A DNA stretch of 64,000 nt from Mf105b01 sp965267265. Lineage in GTDB: Bacteria > Pseudomonadota > Alphaproteobacteria > Parvibaculales > Parvibaculaceae. Under the pieces are notes generated by a model. It did no database searches. It was given only the letters and a program-made list of their open reading frames with translations, and was not told the origin of the DNA. Shown here piece after piece: positions 62,030-64,000 of this stretch. The stretch spans positions 248,001-312,000 of the forward strand of contig OZ253944.1 of NCBI GenBank assembly GCA_965267265.1, written 5' to 3'. Both the position numbers and the translations under genes were made by a program. Position 1 is the stretch's first letter. Each line of letters begins with the position of its first letter.

Positions 62030-63523
62030 ATGGAAAACACGCTCCCGGCATATAACGATCCTCAAAGTGGGGGTGACGAGTACCGCGTCGCGCCTCACAA
62101 TATAGAGGCCGAACAGGCACTGCTGGGTGCGATCCTGATCAATAATGATTCGTTCGACCGGGTCGCCTCCTTTCTTGAGGTCTCTCATTTCTATGAGCCG
62201 CTTCACGCGCGAATCTATGAAGCCGTCTCGAAGCTCATTTCCGGCGGGCACATCGCGACACCGGTGACGCTCAAGAGTTATTTCGACCAAGATGAAGCCC
62301 TGCAGGAAGTGGGTGGCGCTCAGTACCTGGCTCGTCTGGCCGGTGCCGCGACAACGATCATCAATGTCGCCGAATATGGGCGCACCATTTACGACCTTGC
62401 TGTGCGGCGCGACCTTATCCGCGTTGGTGAGGAAATTCACAACCGCGCTTTTGATGCCGGAGTCGACGACCCGCCCTCCAGCCAAATCATGGACGCTGAG
62501 CAGTCCCTCTACAGCCTCGCGGAAAAAGGCAAGTATGAGGGCGGCTTTCAGAGTTTCTCAGATTCGATGCGGATGGCTGTCGATATGGCCGCCGCGGCCT
62601 ATGAACGGGACGGGGGGCTCTCCGGCATCTCGACCGGCTTGCGCGACCTGGACGAGCAAATGGGCGGGCTTCAGCCCTCCGACCTGATCATTGTCGCGGG
62701 CCGTCCGTCCATGGGGAAGACGGCGCTGGCCACCAATATCGCCTTCAACGTGGCGAAAAACTACAAGGCGGAACATCACACGGACGGCACGGTTGAGGTC
62801 AAAGACGGCGCGATCGTGGGTTTCTTTTCTTTGGAAATGTCCTCTGAGCAATTGGCGACCCGCCTGCTCGCTGAACAGTCCCGCGTGCCCTCCGGCAAGA
62901 TCCGGCGCGGCAAGATTGACGAGAATGAGTGGCATCAATTCGTCGATGCCAGCCGGGAGCTCGAGGGCATCCCGCTTTATATTGACGATACAGGTGGCCT
63001 CAATATCGCTTCTCTTGCGGCGCGCGCGCGCAAGCTGAAGCGTCAGCGAGGTCTTGGCCTCATTGTTGTCGACTATATCCAGTTGCTGTCCGGGTCCGGC
63101 AAGTCGGGGGACAATCGCGTCCAGGAAGTGACTGAGATTACGACAGGTCTCAAAGCGCTCGCGAAAGAACTCAACGTGCCCATTATGGCGCTGTCTCAGT
63201 TGTCCCGTCAGGTCGAAGCCCGGGACGACAAACGACCGCAGCTCTCTGACCTCCGTGAATCAGGGTCGATTGAGCAGGACGCGGATGTGGTGACCTTCGT
63301 GTTCCGGGAGGAATATTACGTCTCGCGCCGTGAACCGTCGGAAGGCACGCCGGAACATCTGCAATGGCAGACCGATATGGAAGCTGTATTCGGGAAAGCA
63401 GAAGTCATTATCGGCAAACAACGGCATGGACCGACGGGAACCGTGCGTCTGCAGTTCGAAGCGGAGATCACCCGCTTCAGCGACCTTGCCGATCGTGATC
63501 GCCTACCTGAGTACATGGAGTGA
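62030..63523 (+). CDS. dnaB: replicative DNA helicase
   Basis: Hexameric helicase of the replication fork, 497 residues. The N-terminal domain contains PHNIEAEQALLGAILINN; the C-terminal RecA fold has GRPSMGKTALATNIA, VGFFSLEMSSEQLATRLL, LIVVDYIQLLSG and LSQLSRQVEARDDKRP. No intein. The ATG follows CAGGAG. alr starts 6 bp later. Confidence 0.97.
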   Translation: MENTLPAYNDPQSGGDEYRVAPHNIEAEQALLGAILINNDSFDRVASFLEVSHFYEPLHARIYEAVSKLISGGHIATPVTLKSYFDQDEALQEVGGAQYLARLAGAATTIINVAEYGRTIYDLAVRRDLIRVGEEIHNRAFDAGVDDPPSSQIMDAEQSLYSLAEKGKYEGGFQSFSDSMRMAVDMAAAAYERDGGLSGISTGLRDLDEQMGGLQPSDLIIVAGRPSMGKTALATNIAFNVAKNYKAEHHTDGTVEVKDGAIVGFFSLEMSSEQLATRLLAEQSRVPSGKIRRGKIDENEWHQFVDASRELEGIPLYIDDTGGLNIASLAARARKLKRQRGLGLIVVDYIQLLSGSGKSGDNRVQEVTEITTGLKALAKELNVPIMALSQLSRQVEARDDKRPQLSDLRESGSIEQDADVVTFVFREEYYVSRREPSEGTPEHLQWQTDMEAVFGKAEVIIGKQRHGPTGTVRLQFEAEITRFSDLADRDRLPEYME

Positions 63524-63529
63524 CCTCGC

Positions 63530-64000
63530 TTGCCGTCTGATAGCACGCCGCGCGGATTTGGCGCTGACGAGATGACAAGCGCCCGTGCCGCCGCTTCCAG
63601 CGGCACACTGACCATCAATCTGGATGCGATTGCGGACAATTTCCGCCTGATCCAATCCGAGACGACAGCAGAGGTCAGCGCCTGTGTAAAAGCGGACGGG
63701 TATGGCTTGGGTCTGGTGCCCGTCGCCCGCGCGCTCTCACAAGCGGGCTGCGCCACCTTTTTTGTGGCGACTGCCATTGAAGGCGCAGAGCTCCGTTCTG
63801 TGCTTCCCAATGCAACAATATATGTGCTGAATGGTCTCTATGACGGGGCTGAACCGCTCTTTGAAGCTGAAGACCTGCGTCCTTGTCTCTCCAGCCTGGA
63901 AGAGGTGCAAGAATGGGCGGCGTATTCTGGACAGGCCGGACCCTTGCCGGCGGCGCTTCATGCAGACACGGGCATTCACCGGTTGGGCATTCAACCGCAA
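63530..64000 (+). CDS. alr: alanine racemase, N-terminal part
   Basis: PLP-dependent interconversion of L- and D-alanine for peptidoglycan. The window ends after 157 codons. GTLTINLDAIADNFRLI leads to the PLP-lysine motif ACVKADGYGLGLVPVA, where most family members have KADAYGHG. TTG 63530 has GGAG upstream; ATG 63572 (TSARAAAS) is the alternative start and better fits typical N-termini. Located directly after dnaB, 6 bp away. Confidence 0.9.
   Translation, partial: MPSDSTPRGFGADEMTSARAAASSGTLTINLDAIADNFRLIQSETTAEVSACVKADGYGLGLVPVARALSQAGCATFFVATAIEGAELRSVLPNATIYVLNGLYDGAEPLFEAEDLRPCLSSLEEVQEWAAYSGQAGPLPAALHADTGIHRLGIQPQ

Overview
The window is chromosomal DNA of an alphaproteobacterium. Evidence: alphaproteobacterial gene neighbourhoods (aroQ-accB-accC-aat next to DUF2155, mlaD and NDUFA12; purMN opposite DUF2066-AI-2E-hdaA-ppk-ppx; pepA-holC opposite lptF-lptG-lptD-surA-pdxA-rsmA; gmk-yicC-mltG-fabF-acpP-fabG-fabD; rpsF-rpsR-DUF2232-rplI-cfa-dnaB-alr), an adenosylcobalamin ribonucleotide reductase, a complex I NDUFA12 subunit, and single-domain PAS_5 proteins. 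GC is high apart from one inserted gene. The order cannot be fixed from the sequence; a Hyphomicrobiales- or Parvibaculum-like bacterium would fit.

Layout: 1-4.8 kb, end of a dehydrogenase, then shikimate and fatty-acid entry genes (aroQ, accBC), aat, and minus-strand envelope and respiratory genes. 4.9-8.7 kb, an extracytoplasmic flavin module (PepSY membrane protein, FMN-binding protein, porin, divergent apbE). 8.7-13.6 kb, a response regulator and nrdJ. 13.6-17.7 kb, an accessory island rich in palindromic repeats: a DUF1330 gene with no normal start codon, an AT-rich P-loop ATPase bracketed by 99-bp direct repeats, a GIY-YIG nuclease, and a roughly 310-nt multi-stem RNA that may be an orphan HEARO/OMEGA RNA. 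17.7-20.7 kb, cupin, DUF4188 and three tandem PAS_5 genes. 20.7-31.8 kb, aspS, rnd, a chemoreceptor, polyphosphate genes, hdaA and a permease. 31.8-38.8 kb, DUF2066, purMN, ndk, ABC-F, a metallo-hydrolase and holC. 38.8-48.4 kb, pepA and the LPS-export/outer-membrane operon. 48.4-57 kb, alcohol dehydrogenase, GST, gmk and the fatty-acid cluster. 57-64 kb, ribosomal proteins, an orphan membrane protein, cfa, dnaB and the start of alr.

Most genes are housekeeping: lipid synthesis (acc, fab, acpP), outer-membrane building (lptFGD, surA, mlaD), purine and deoxynucleotide supply (purMN, ndk, nrdJ) and replication (hdaA, holC, dnaB). The most unusual points are the repeat-rich island with its structured RNA and ATPase, a one-base frame break in pepA lying exactly on an A-AAT-TTG slippery heptamer, a second one-base break in lptD, the DUF1330 gene that appears to begin at ACG, and a 16-bp tandem repeat that runs into the coding end of the response regulator. 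No tRNA, rRNA or CRISPR array was seen.
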